Below are positions 12,026 through 23,566 of a DNA stretch of 64,000 nt, one piece after another. The stretch is taken from assembly GCA_014904985.1 (NCBI GenBank), contig MU128927.1, forward strand, positions 147,107 to 211,106, written 5' to 3'. Position numbers and translations under genes: made by a program. The notes under the pieces were generated by a model. It did not search any database. It had not been told where the DNA came from and worked only from the letters and a program-made list of their open reading frames with translations. Numbering within the stretch: position 1 is the stretch's first letter; each line of letters begins with the position of its first letter. This stretch comes from Hydnum rufescens UP504 (lineage: Eukaryota > Basidiomycota > Agaricomycetes > Cantharellales > Hydnaceae).

Positions 12026-13134
12026 TTATCGGATGCACTCGATGTGGCATGGCTGCCATGGGACCTCCCCCTCCTCTGGATCCTCATTCCACAGCCGCCC
12101 AACTGGAGGGAGTCGCCGTGTGCGCGACAGCAGCGTGCCGCACAACACACACCCATGGCTGAATAATACATCGTATGTAGACAGTAAATCCTACGAGATC
12201 GTCACGAAAACAGCTAGCTGAGAGTAGTAGAGGTCCACCCACCAACAACAATCCAATCGGGAGGTCATCACGATCCGCCAGCAATCGCGCAAAATGCTGT
12301 GTTGCTTGTTGGAACACGGCGTACTCGGACGACCCATTGGGGGGTCTCTGAGCAACCAGACCGTCAATGGTCGTCGTTCTCGCGGATAAAATGGACCCAC
12401 CGACTCGCTGCTGCCCATAAAGGTAATGGACATCACCCTCAGGGCTGCGTTGTCCACGTGTACGGGGGCGAGCTTCATGTATGCAACGAGAATACCAGGT
12501 ATCGCCACGCGAAGAACGGGAGGCCCCGCCGCACGGCTTTCCCTCAACAGACGCACAGAGGCCTTCTGTTCTGGCTGCCGATTGTAATCACGAAGGAAGG
12601 CGGGGAGCAACCCTAGCGTCAACCGCTCGGATGACTGGCTCGACGGATGGTCTCGTGGTGGGAGAACAAGGGGTCCATTCAACGACTTGCGCACGCGCAA
12701 TGGCGAGTCTCTACCCCTCATCTCAGATTGCACCTCTCTTCCCACCAAATCTGGCTTACTGACCGAGTAGGGGGCACAACCTTGGCAGTATCCCGCTGAT
12801 AACTATCAAGCTCCGAACCATCAATTTTCTCGCTTTCTGATGCAACTCTCAACGCCTCTTGTGTCCCAGGACGCTTAACAACCTCCGCCAACGTCTGAAG
12901 GTCTTCGAATGCTTTCCGCAACTCGAGCGGATTTGGTTGCAGAACTGCCTTGGATAACGTTCGCGCCGCTTGGAGCTGTACCCGAAACTTCTCCAGAATA
13001 TCCAAGTGCTCTTCCAGGCTCGCAAGCGATCCCGAGACCGGGGCAGACGGCTCAGGCGCGTTCACCATAAATGACTTGGCAAAATGCTCAGTCACTCGTG
13101 ACGTGCGTGACTTTGGATAATACAAATAGGGCAT
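12026..13134 (-). CDS. MED27: Mediator tail-module subunit MED27 (Med3-like)
   Basis: Mediator links activators to RNA polymerase II; MED27 sits in the tail and upper-middle interface. The N-terminus is helical: a leader, then SLASLEEHLDILEKFRVQL and LQPNPLELRKAFEDLQTLAE. The middle carries LRVAIPGILVAYMKL, then after splicing the segment EYAVFQQATQHFARLLADRD. The last exon reads YDVLFSHGCVLCGTLLS, RRLPPVGRLW and PWQPCHIEC, ending at TAA 12028-12026. This reproduces the cysteine-containing C-terminal domain (C-x2-C ... C-x3-C/H) of MED27. At least three introns are needed, near 12740, 12345 and 12215. Translation could instead start at the internal ATG at 13068 (MVNAPEPS). The match rests on the C-terminal domain and overall layout; the rest is poorly conserved in this family. 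Confidence 0.7.
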
Positions 13135-13167
13135 GCTAATTCAACAGTTAAATTAACTCTAGCGGCG

Positions 13168-13602
13168 CTAGTTCCCCACGAGTGTGCGAGCCTCCAGGCC
13201 ACAATAATGCACTGGACGCATCAGACGCAGTAGACGTGCGGGCGGTGCTGGCGGCCATAGAGAGCGCCATGCTTGCAGTAAGGAATTATTAATCAGCAGC
13301 ACGGGTGCAATTCCTCCACCACAGTGGAGGGAGCCACCGATAGAAAAGCCGAAATCAGACTCGATCCTCAGGTCCTTCAGATTCAGACGAACCCTAAGCC
13401 GCCAGTAGCACTGCAGTGCTGGACTCTTTCCCGTGATACCCGCACGAGTATCGGCTTGTAGACTGTAAGAACGACCCAATCCAACCCTCTTGGCAGGTTC
13501 CTGATCTGGCAGTGAGCACGGGGAACAGACCAAAAATGACGGGCCGCCGTTTCGGAGTGGCTCACGGGTACTGTCCTTGAAGGTTCGGGAAACTGAAGCC
13601 AT
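13168..13602 (-). CDS. Hypothetical protein, 144 codons, no recognised domain
   Basis: An uninterrupted ATG-to-TAG frame just upstream of MED27 on the same strand, 33 bases from its ATG. The protein is basic and rich in Arg, Leu and Ser, with no motif, signal peptide or membrane segment that I can name. It may be a real small gene, a first exon with undetected splicing, or a chance frame overlapping the MED27 promoter. Confidence 0.3.
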   Translation of the reverse strand: MASVSRTFKDSTREPLRNGGPSFLVCSPCSLPDQEPAKRVGLGRSYSLQADTRAGITGKSPALQCYWRLRVRLNLKDLRIESDFGFSIGGSLHCGGGIAPVLLINNSLLQAWRSLWPPAPPARLLRLMRPVHYCGLEARTLVGN

Positions 13603-13729
13603 GTTAGGATAAGCTAAAAAAGAAATGTTATATTACCCGCGCGTGCGACAGGTGCTGCCATCACGGCAAGTCATGTACATATGTATGAATTGTGTGTGTG
13701 CCATAAACGTGCTGTCTAACATGAATGAT

Positions 13730-16700
13730 TTATGCCGAAAAGAATGTAGCACCTAGCGATCGTACAGCTCGCTGGACGATACCTGCCCCTGCTCGTCGAT
13801 TTTCGGGGATTTGAGACACTGGTGCCGGGTCATCATCACTATCATCGTCGTCCGTCTCCTCTTCCTCCTCTTCCTCTTCATTACCGTGCAAAGTCAAGCG
13901 GCGAAGAACTTGCGAAGATACCCTTGGTCCTGGTGTGGATGGTTTGGAGGATGGTTGAGCGGAACGGACAGTGTCTATGGTAAGATCTCTCAATGATGGA
14001 AGCGAAGTGCGCGAACTTTTGCGGGAAGAGACACCGAGGTGCAATGGGATAGCCGAACCGTCTGGATGAGGCAATTTCGCAGAGGGGAGTGATTCACGGC
14101 GTTTGGATACTCCCGCCTTGGGACCAGTGGCACGTGCACTTGATGGCACCACGTCAACAGCTAAGATCTCCTCTTGAGGGGAAACAGCAGGGGAGGGTGT
14201 GGAAGCAGTGAGAGATAATTCCACGTTCCCTTCATCCCTGGAAGTAGCATTTGACATAGCTCGCATCGTCTTGGAGAGCAAACCATTGGAACGGCGATTA
14301 GCCTGCTCTCGGACATGTCAGTAATGAGCCCTGGGTCTGAAGAAATGGACCGTAAAGCCAACACACCTTTGGTATTCTTGGGCTAGAGGCACCCTGCTCG
14401 AAAGCCGTTTCTTCTTCTGGGAGATCATGTTTTGGGGACGGCACAAATTCGGAAATGAGCTCATCAATTTGTGAGAACGATGCATTCAGGCGTGGTGATA
14501 GCATGCTAGGACTACTCGAGTGGAGCTCATCCACAGCCTGCGATTCAACAGAAGGGGGAAATGGGGAGGAAGGTGTTGATGGTTGGAGAACCGTCCAGGT
14601 CGACAAGGGATGCGCGGGAGCCACGGTCTGTCGTGATCCCTCTCTGCGTGATCCACGTGCAAGCGCTGCCACCTTTTCGACCTTGGAATCCGAAGCTTCA
14701 AGAACTTCAGACTTTGAGCGATTCACGGCTGTCTTCTTTCGGGGTGTTTTCAAAGGTTGCTTCAGAAGCTTCCGCCCTTCCTTGCGCCTAGCCTTTTCCT
14801 CTGGCCCCAATCTTGGACGGCCAGGGCCTCGCTTAGCGGGCACCGATGCTGAAGGCTGAGATGCTGGAACCAGGGAACGAGAGGGAGAACGGGGGGGAAC
14901 CACAACTTCCACAATTCCTCGCTGAGGCTTAGAAACATTTAGGGCTTGGGCTGAAGGCTTGGGAGAAGGGGGGGTTGTAGCTTCCAAGGGCGAGAGTGGG
15001 GGGAGTGGATCAGGATCGGGTTGGGACCAAGGAGAGGCTGGCTGAATTGGAGATAATGATCGTTTAGGAGTCTGCGGTGCAGAGGAAGTCTTTGTAGACT
15101 CATGCGAGGACCCAATTGACTTCACGGTCTCTGGGCGACGCTGAGAAGGGCCCTGGTCTGAAGTCTGAGTCTCGACGTCCAGATCGATGAAGTCCACCAC
15201 GTCCCGGCTGATGCGTCGGTCACCTATTTCACCCTGAACGACGTTCAGGGAGGCCAATGCCACCTGTTCGGCCTGTTCATCCCCATCGAGTGCTTCAGCA
15301 AATGCATCATCGCCGCCATCCTGGCTTATCTGAGAGTCTGGAACACTCGCTAGTTGGACAAAAGATGACTCAGCCTGCCGCACAAGAGCTTGAGGGACAG
15401 AAATCCGTGCATCTTGCGCACCATGGTGTATAGGAGAAAGAACGGGGTCGATAATCGCCTCAACTTCGTGGCCATTCGACTTCATCTCGGATTCACCAGA
15501 AGACGGATCAGGGAGAGCATCCTCGGTAGCCAAATCGTGAATAGATTCTTCGCTACCTGAAGCAATGACACTCTCGCCGGGGGACTCAAAATCCTCTGAT
15601 GTGGAACTCGAGTGACGCCCACTCAGAGGGTGGAGGTCCAGGGAAACCCTCGAAGATTTTCGTCGTTTCCTGTCGCGCAACTTTTCGACATCCGAAGGTG
15701 TCGAGCGTGCAAGTTCGCTGCCACTATCCTCATCGATGCCAAACTTGGCATTCTCATCGTCGGAAGGTATAACAAGGGCCGCTCGCCGTGGTTTCTTCGG
15801 CCGAAGAAGTGCCGCGAGATCAACCGCACCGGGCGGTGAAATTCGCAGGCTCCCATGATTACCGACGCCTTCGTCCTCGACTTTGTGTCGCGCAGAATCC
15901 TCATCCTCTGAGGATTCGGGACTTTCTATCGAAACGTCCGAGCGACGGCCCTGAGGTAGAACAACATGAGGCGACCGGGGTTCGGTATCCGAGGGGTCCA
16001 ATTGCAAGGCCGGAGTGGGAATACGATCGGCGATAGACGCCAGGGCCTCACCCTGTAACGTCGCTCGAGATTTGCTGCGAGATAGTCGGGGATTGTCTAA
16101 TGGTATTTTGGCCTGTATGGTTTGCTTTTGTTTTTCACTAAGGATGCGCGAACCATTCTCGCCTGCCCAGTTTCCCGAAAGATCCTCAGCTACGTCCGGA
16201 TTAATAGGGTCGTCAATATTGAGAGCATCAGGGACCGCACTTAGATTGCGGAGCTCTGGGGACTGGCCAGGGCGGCCATGGAATGAACTTGATGCGTCGC
16301 CGCCGGTATGGTCCAGCAATTTAGGGGAATCGGGTGAAGACGTCGGGAGAGACTCTTGGGATTTCCGCAGTTTAGACTTGGACTTCAACTTCTTCGTTGA
16401 TGAGCCCGATCGCTCCCAATTACCAGAATCATCGATCACAGAAGGAGGGGCTCCACCCTCGGGATTGTTTTCATGATCAATGACTATAGATTTAGACGTC
16501 GAGTCACGGGCTTCCGATTTCTTCTTCAACTTGCGCTTCAGTGGTTTAGCAAGCTCATCAGAGTGGACCGGTATAAGACCCTCATTATTTGAAGCCGTCG
16601 ACATACCGATCTCGCCGCTATCCTGCGGAGAGCCAGAGCGGGCATTCGAATCGGGGTTTGATTCGAGTGCACCGACAGACTTTGGCACGTTTATCTCCTT

Positions 16701-17860
16701 CGTGCGGCGCTTCTTCTTAGCAGGTTGGGTCATGGGTTCTGGCTCTATGTCGACTAACTCGTCGTCCATTGATGTATCCCGCATATTGAACGCAGCAAGG
16801 ATTTCTTCGGCGGTGGGAATTGTTGGTCCAGATGAGGAGATCGAGGAATGGACAATACTGCCGGGCTCATGTAGGCCGGAGACACTCTTAGGTACGATCT
16901 TGGAAGGGACGGGAGAAGGCGACTCATCCGGTGGCAGGGGGGGTGATGGGTCACTAGTAGCCGTAATACGCACCCTTTTCTTCTTCTGGGTATTGGCGAC
17001 CTCGGCCGGTTCTGTGAGATGATCGTCTGGTACAGGTTTCTTCTTCGTTGCCTTCTTTTTCGGTTTGCTCTGCTGAGGGACAGTGTCAGAGGAAGTCTCG
17101 TCTCCCCGGCGATCTGTCGATTGTGGTTCCTCCAGAAGTGTCACCTGTTTGGGAAGGTCCTCCCCAACAACACTTTTAATTTTCTTCAATCTAGTTCTGG
17201 TTTTACTCGGGACGGCTTCGATATTGGTAGAAACGTCATGGGTCAATTCTGTTTGTGAATCCCCAGGATCGATTCTGCGTTTCTTTGATGCAGACTAAAA
17301 TGGATGTAGGTAATTAGTGCTGTGATCCAACACGTCGCAAGGACTGCGTATACCTCGCCAGATTCTACTGACTCCCCGGCCGCTGGGGGAGACGGTAGGG
17401 GTGTATCCAAGCCTTCTGAAGAGATTGTCACCAACACCTCCAATGTTGGCTCATTAAGTGCCCCGGTTTGGAATGCAGCGAAATCATCATCTACGGAGAA
17501 ATGTCCAGTGGTGTCGTAAACTATATACTAACTATATACTAATATCAAATACTTACCATCATCAAGATCTATGACTTTCCCAGGTCGAAGGTGAGCCAGA
17601 TGCAGGTGAGTGTCGTCTGGGAGCTTGAGCTTTGCTCTAACGACGCGTTTACAATCCTCAATCGAGGTCTCTATCCCAGCACACGTTGTGAGACAATTGG
17701 TCCCGGCCGCATGAGGAAAGTCCAAACGTGCCTTTGAAGACACGTGCAAATGACCGTCCTCCAGCACAGTTGTACGTGACAACTGATGGAGCAATGGATC
17801 GTTTGCGCTTTCTGGGTACAGCCCCAGGCTCCATAATGCCAAGCCAGGGGATGTTTCAAG
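13730..17860 (-). CDS. Large disordered nuclear protein with AT-hook and a conserved-looking N-terminal domain
   Basis: About 1,300 residues over at least four coding exons. The N-terminal exon (17860-17568) encodes a compact segment containing RLDFPHAAGTNCLTTC, DCKRVVRAKLKLPDDTHLHL and HLRPGKVIDLDDD, joined by splicing to DDFAAFQTGALNEPTLEVLV; this could be a beta-grasp-like domain, by inference only. The exon from 17297 begins SASKKRRIDPGD and is followed by nearly 1,000 residues rich in Ser, Pro, Glu and Lys, with many SP sites. An AT-hook-like KRGPGRPRLGPEEKARRK lies near 14830-14780. The last exon has an acidic run of eight Glu followed by Asp-rich sequence and ends at 13730. The initiator is unresolved: the first exon seems to begin at a splice acceptor at 17860, and an upstream exon would run into the U2AF1 promoter. 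I do not recognise the family. Chromatin binding is inferred from the AT-hook. Confidence 0.6.
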
Positions 17861-18007
17861 CTACCAGACAATGTTCGCGCAGTATGAAGCTAGAATGAGG
17901 AGATTCGGCTGGTTTTGGTATTCAATTGCACTGGGAGTGGCCGGGAGTTGCCGGCCAACTTGGTTGATTCTTCCAAATTCTCTCGTTCGACAGCTTCGTA
18001 GACCGGA
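17861..18007. promoter_or_regulatory. Compact divergent promoter between the AT-hook gene and U2AF1
   Basis: Only about 147 bases separate the first supported exon of the minus-strand gene from the U2AF1 start codon. No clear TATA box is visible. The spacer must serve both genes, or also hold a small first exon of the minus-strand gene. Confidence 0.4.
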
Positions 18008-19015
18008 ATGGCGCATCATCTAGCTTCAATCTTTGGGACAGGTGTGTATTACTGTCCCCCACACTTATGTGTGTTACTCATGTCTCTCTCAGAGCAGGAC
18101 CGTGTCAACTGCTCGTTCTATTACAAAGTAATGCTCGTCCCAAGAGGATTTCATCCACACGCCCTCTAATGCATCCTTTTTCCACATTAGATTGGCGCCT
18201 GTCGGCACGGCGACCGTTGCTCGCGTAAACACATCAAGCCGCCTTTTTCTCAAACCATCCTGCTTCCGAACGTCTATCATAATCCCGCTCACAACCCTAA
18301 CGCCCATTTTACGGATCAAGAGCTTCAGGATAACTTTGATGCTATATACGAGGACTTGTATTGGTAAGTTTTAGCTGCATCACTACTCGTTGATTGTTTC
18401 TCGTTAGACTGACCGTTTGCTTCAGTGAGCTGGCAAAATATGGGCACTTACTCGAGTTGCATGTCTGCGACAATGTAGGTGACCACCTGATAGGAAATGT
18501 GTATGCGAGATATGAGTGGGAGGCAGAAGCCCAGGCTGCCATCGACTCTCTCAACAACCGTTGGTACGCTGGTAAGTGGGAATCGCTGAGTCACGTCTTG
18601 TTCCCCCTTGACCCTTCATTCCGTAGGTCGGCCTCTCTATGCAGAACTGTCTCCCGTGACAGATTTCCGTGAGGCTTGTTGCAGGCAAAACGAAAATGGA
18701 GAGTGCAACCGCGGAGGATTCTGCAACTTCATGCATCTCCGATTGGCATCCAAACCTATTATTTCCTCCCTGCGAGCCGGGCAACGTCTTGAGCGGCGCC
18801 TTAATCCCGCGAACAAAGCGGGCGATGGTGCGGGTGGCTGGCAGCCACCCCCGGACAAAGAAAAGAATGGCGTTGAAGATGATTTGGTGGATCCTGGCGA
18901 GAGACGTAGGAGATCTGCAAGCCCTTCGAGCCGAGATCGCGACCGATATAGCGGAGGAAGGGATCGTGGTGGTAGGGGGGAGCGGGATGCCGATCGCTAT
19001 GAGCGCAGGCGGTGA
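18008..19015 (+). CDS. U2AF1: Splicing factor U2AF small subunit (U2AF35/U2AF1)
   Basis: This protein recognises the AG of the 3' splice site together with the large subunit in the nucleus. Spliced exons give MAHHLASIFGTEQDRVNC, then CCCH finger 1 (C-x8-C-x5-C-x3-H, containing GACRHGDRC), then an RNA-recognition (UHM) domain with ELAKYGHLLELHVCDNVGDH, LIGNVYARYEWEAEAQAAI and GRPLYAELSPVTDF. Finger 2 follows (C-x7-C-x5-C-x3-H, containing GECNRGGFCNF), then the typical MHLRLASKPI and a C-terminal RS/RD/RG-rich tail ending YERRR. Four introns fit: one after codon 11, one in finger 1, one at DLYC/ELAKY and one after NRWYAG. Length and domain order match the family. The stop is at 19013. Confidence 0.95.
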
Positions 19016-20117
19016 CGTGTTGAAAGGATGAGGACCTAACTCATTTTATGCCTGTCACCCCTTATTTAGCAAGAATGTAGCGTATTAGGTCCGCCGTCGA
19101 CCCCTCTATTCTTGCCAAGGTGCGAATGTTATGTATTTGGGTTTACTGACTCCCGAATTTGAAGCTCTGATCATGTGCACTGTCGTACTTTAATCTTTTG
19201 TATTTCACTGGAGGTTTCTGCAGCTCTCTACGGCGCGACTCTAGTCTAGAGGATTTGACTATGCTCACCATATTGGCCCGATCTCTTCTGCTCCACCCCA
19301 ATCGCACGTCCTTACAGGCGCATCGAAGCCTCATCGGCCGTGTCATTCCCTGGCAAGACGTACCCAAAGCACTTCCTGGGGTTTGTAGGGGGTCAACCCC
19401 CGATGCACCAACTGCTCAGCAGTGCAGGTGTGGCTCGGCTGAGGTCCAATGTTTTCACGTCAGACTTGATGTTGCGGACGTCGCCCAGAGGATGGAGAAA
19501 ACTGGATTCTTGCCTGGCTACCATATCCTTACAGCGTTACGCCTTCCACTAGTTCCCTATATTGCATGCATTCGGTTTTGTCACAGCATATGATACCACT
19601 CAACAACAACAAACATGGGCGAAGACACATTATGATGACTAATATGGGCACCCTGATAGTATTTCTGAACTGTAAGACCGATTGTTTATGCTACAACCAC
19701 ACTATTATGGTGCTGTTGGAGCAGCAGTAGGGGCAAAAGATCGCCTATAATTGCCTGGTCAGTGTAGTTTGCAATAAAAACCCCGGAAATGGGTCACGAA
19801 CCGGTTCAGGACGAGACCTTTGAGTGCCCTTATCTCTCTTCTCATCTCCTCTTCTGCGGGTCCCAGGGCACGTGAGGTTGTAATGGTACCAGGTCCCAGT
19901 CTAAACGAGGACGCTGCGGGCACAAGGTACGTTTGTGAACTGATATATGCATTCAGATCTGTAAACGCTTGGAGTGTGCGGGAATAGGCTGTTGAAATAG
20001 ATACTACGGCAGAGGAATCCGTTGGTTGGGCATTGCGGCGGTAGCAAGACGCTCTATAACATTTGAAAGGGACTAGATGTGGTTCTTATTAGCCGGGAAA
20101 TGCGCTTAACGGTAGTC
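19016..20117. other. Intergenic region between convergent U2AF1 and PEX14-like genes
   Basis: About 1.1 kb. An open frame at 19198-19593 shows no family features and lies immediately after U2AF1, so it is treated as chance. No repeat or RNA gene was recognised. Confidence 0.4.
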
Positions 20118-20852
20118 TCAGAAGCCCACCTCCGGCTCCACGTTTGATTGTGCTTCAGCATCATCAGGTATAGGCTCCTCTTGTTGGTGATGCTGGGTGA
20201 TCCTCCGGGCAGGATCGTCAGGACGAATGGATTTAATGGAGCGCAATTGCTCCGTCAGATGCTGTAATAACTCCAGCTGGTGCGATCTCAGACTCCTACG
20301 AGCCTCGAATGAATCATACAGCCGCGGAAAAAGGATGTTCTATACGTCATGACCATCAACCTCACAAAAGAGCCCGAGGCCTGATGCGGACACACGTAGT
20401 ACATGGAAAGGCCAATTCCAGAGGCGACACTGAGATACGCAACAGAGCGAGCAACAGACGTGAGTAGTTGACGGAGATTGGACGGTGGTGTCGGAGGAAG
20501 ATACGTCCGTGGGGGAATCGGCGGAGGAATGGACTTGGAAAGCGTCAGCAATGCAGAGAAGCTGCCACCAGGTCCTCAAAGTACTCACCGACGCCTCAGA
20601 TAAAAGCATTTCAATATCTGTGGGGCTTAACCCCTTCCGAGAGAGAAATTCGCGCTTGTTCCCATCGTCTTGATGGCGGATGGTAGGAGACGCCAGAAAT
20701 TCGCGCGCCTGGGCCAACAGTTTGAACGTATTCTCAGACTCTTCTACAGGCTGGTCTGCACTGCCCTCGAAATCCCTGGTCTTCTGTTCCGCTGTCTGAG
20801 ATGTTCCCGCCGTATTATCGTCGGTGCCGTCCTTGTCGTCGTTGGACGCCAT
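20118..20852 (-). CDS. PEX14-like peroxisomal membrane docking protein, short form
   Basis: PEX14 forms the docking complex that receives the PEX5 receptor at the peroxisome membrane. After an acidic, Ser/Thr-rich leader comes the conserved N-terminal domain: FKLLAQAREFLASPTIR, NKREFLSRKGLSPTDIEMLL. A Pro-rich segment (PPPIPPRTYLPP) follows, then a hydrophobic stretch containing LLTSVARSVAYLSVASGIGL (membrane segment) and a helical part with RRSLRSHQLELLQHLTEQLR that looks like a short coiled coil. The stop is at 20120-20118. Two or three small introns are required (near 20590-20550 and 20400-20330). The protein is near 200 residues, shorter than classical PEX14 (about 340-380), so it may be a PEX14/PEX33 family variant. 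Confidence 0.75.
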
Positions 20853-20894
20853 TGAGAGAGGAGTTAACCGAGGGCACGTGCATTATTACATAAG
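20853..20894. promoter_or_regulatory. 42-base bidirectional start region of PEX14-like and APC8 genes
   Basis: The start codons of the two divergent genes are separated by 42 bases, so transcription start sites and leaders must overlap the opposite gene or be extremely short. The spacer contains GGGCACGTGC, a palindromic CACGTG E-box centred near 20876. Confidence 0.55.
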
Positions 20895-23273
20895 ATGGAT
20901 TACAAGCCTGCGATTCGCAGAGCAGTAAAAGATTGCTCAGATAGAGGTCTCTACGCCGCCTCCAAATGGTGAGGATGATCGCGGATATCTAGACATCCAG
21001 TGACTGAACGTGCCGACGTGAACCAAAGGGTCGCCGAGTTCCTTTTGGAGTATCCAACGCCTCCTCACACGCAGCTGAGGGGACTTGTCTCCTCTGAAAG
21101 AACCCGAATGTCTGCACCAGGGCCATCAACATTTGGCGGCGGGCCAGGGTCATCATCAGAGAGCGTTTTTCCGGAGATCTTGGAGGAAGAGATGTCCCAA
21201 CAGGAAGAGGATCTTTTCTCCATTGCCAGAGCCCATTATGACGCCAAGGAACATGAGCGTGTTGATTATCTCCTACGCTATTCAACCCATCCAAAAGCTC
21301 GTTTCTTAGGTCTGTATTGCAGGTATCTGGTGAGTGGCTTCCTTTGTGATATGCGTTAGACCGCTCAGCCCATCTCTCAATACAAAGTCTAGTGAAAAGA
21401 AATCGCATGATGTCTGGATGTCAAGGAAAGGTACTCGAATTCACAGACAGCTTGTTCCTGGTACATTAAAATGTTTGGATTATAGAGGTTAAACCTGACA
21501 ATCGCAAGTCGGACATGCGACCAGCGGCACCAATCAATACCGATTTGATGGCGATACTTGACTTGTTGAAAGGCGTTACAGATCCTTTCCTTGTCTTCTT
21601 GTGAGTTCATTCATGTTCCCTGTATTTACGCCGCCACGACAACGATATTCCATTGATACACAGGAAATCCATCGTGTTGAAGAGCTTGTTTCGGAAGGCG
21701 GAGGCCCTTGAATGCGCCATATTATCGCTGAAGGTCTACCCATGGAACTGGAGCTGCTGGAAGTTACTGTGGAATATCGTGGATGATCACGACGTGGTGC
21801 GTGCAAACTTCAACTTTCTGTGAATTTTATTCCCGAATATTTCTATTTTGTAGGTGGATCGTTTACGGCCTGTACTTCCAGCGCATCCGATGACTAAAAT
21901 CTTCATTATCGGTGTCATGATTGAATCGCACGCGATGACGCTTGAGATCGAGGAGGATTTAGAAGAGATGGTCTCAATATTCCCACACAGTCTTCATTTG
22001 CGGACCCTTCAAGCGCTCTATGCCTACAGCATACGGGGTCCGTCCTCTCCTTCGTCTCTTTTGTTTCGCTCTGACCCCCTTTTCTGGCCTTTGTCGTCCC
22101 CATAGATTATGACACTGCCCTCAAGATGTTTAACGATATGCGCGAAGTGGATCCGTACCGAACAGACGAAGTGGACACTTACTCTAATATTCTCTATACG
22201 ATGAAGAGACAGGCAGACCTCAGCCAACTTGCACAACACTTCATGGCGGTAAATAAAGATCGACCGGAAGTAAGCCTTGTCATTGGTATGGACTTGTTTC
22301 CATGTATTACCAGTCCAGTAGCTCATCACCCTTTGTTCCCAACCAGGAAATTATTACAGCTTAAGAAACGAGCACGAGAAGGCGGTCAAGTATTATCAAC
22401 GCTCTGTCCAGCTTGACCCAACATACGGAGCGGCGTGGACGCTTATGGGCCATGAATACCTTGAGATGAAAAATTCTCATGCTGCCATTGAGGCATACCG
22501 CCGTGGGATCGGTACGACCCTTTCATCTCGGGAGGAATACTTCCGTATTTAACTATTCTCTAGATATCAACAAAAAGGACTACAGGGCATGGCACGGGCT
22601 TGGGCAAGCCTATGAGCTACTCGACATGCCACAATACACCTTGCATTACTTCCAACGGTCTACTGCTCTTAGGTACATTCTTACCATTTAATTCTGGCCG
22701 AGACTGACGGGGTCAGCCATTGATCTACCCAGACCATATGACGTCCGTATGTGGAGAGCCCTGGGGAAAACGTACCAGAATTTGCATCGGTGCGCATAGG
22801 GTGGATTGAAGCTACATTTGTCTAACCCCTATTCTATCAGTTATCGTGAGGCTATCGAATGCCAGAAACGAGCGCTGATCGGAGCGGACAAGACGGACAC
22901 TTACAGCCATCAGGCTCTTGCAGAGCTGTACGAAATTCTCGGCGAGCTCGCCGAGGCCGCCGGGCATCACCGTCGCTGTGTCGAGATCTCCGTTCGTGCA
23001 GGCGCACCGGTGTACCAATACTCTAAGAGTTCCATCCAAGTCGCGCGGTATGAAATGTCGAAGTATACGAGGGATACAGACGCTGGTATTGCGCTATTTG
23101 GCCCCGCCGCGAGTACGAATGGGCAAGGTGGCCCACAGTCAGAGGCCAATCTGAGTCTTGCCCGGGAGTATCTGGAGAAGGTCGCCACGTCAAACACAGC
23201 CGAGGTGCGGGAAGCGGAGGAGCTCCTGCGTGCACTGAAGTTGATTGAGGACGACACTCTCCCAACCAAGTAA
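20895..23273 (+). CDS. CDC23: Anaphase-promoting complex subunit APC8/CDC23 (TPR protein)
   Basis: A scaffold subunit of the APC/C ubiquitin ligase that drives exit from mitosis and helps bind co-activators. Exon 1 gives [20 protein letters not shown], spliced at 20970 to [10 protein letters not shown]. Later exons give [40 protein letters not shown], then [16 protein letters not shown] and a run of TPR repeats: [115 protein letters not shown] and [19 protein letters not shown]. The order and spacing are those of CDC23. About ten introns are needed. The stop is TAA at 23271-23273. Confidence 0.93.
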
Positions 23274-23566
23274 AACGACTGCTGTATAATTCGGTGTTAC
23301 TTCCATGTGAGCGAAGTCTTTCGGGAGGTCTTATTGCTAGCATTTTGTCGAGTCTGAGCCCAGCGAAGTTCAACAATATATCATTGCCAACCCTTGGACC
23401 ATGCCTTCGTTCATACTTGGAATCATATATACCAGTCATGTGCCCCGGGGATCCATTTAGCAGGGCTTCCTGCTTTGGGGAGAACGATTTGGAAGACAGC
23501 TTTTCTTGATTCTGTCACGGCGGAGGGTGCGTCGTGGTTTGTTTGGCGCCCCGGAAGCAAACCACG

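Noticed and set aside
14455..17022. Plus-strand frames of 130-180 codons across the large AT-hook gene
   Set aside because: They are antisense to a 982-codon exon of biased composition; no independent support.
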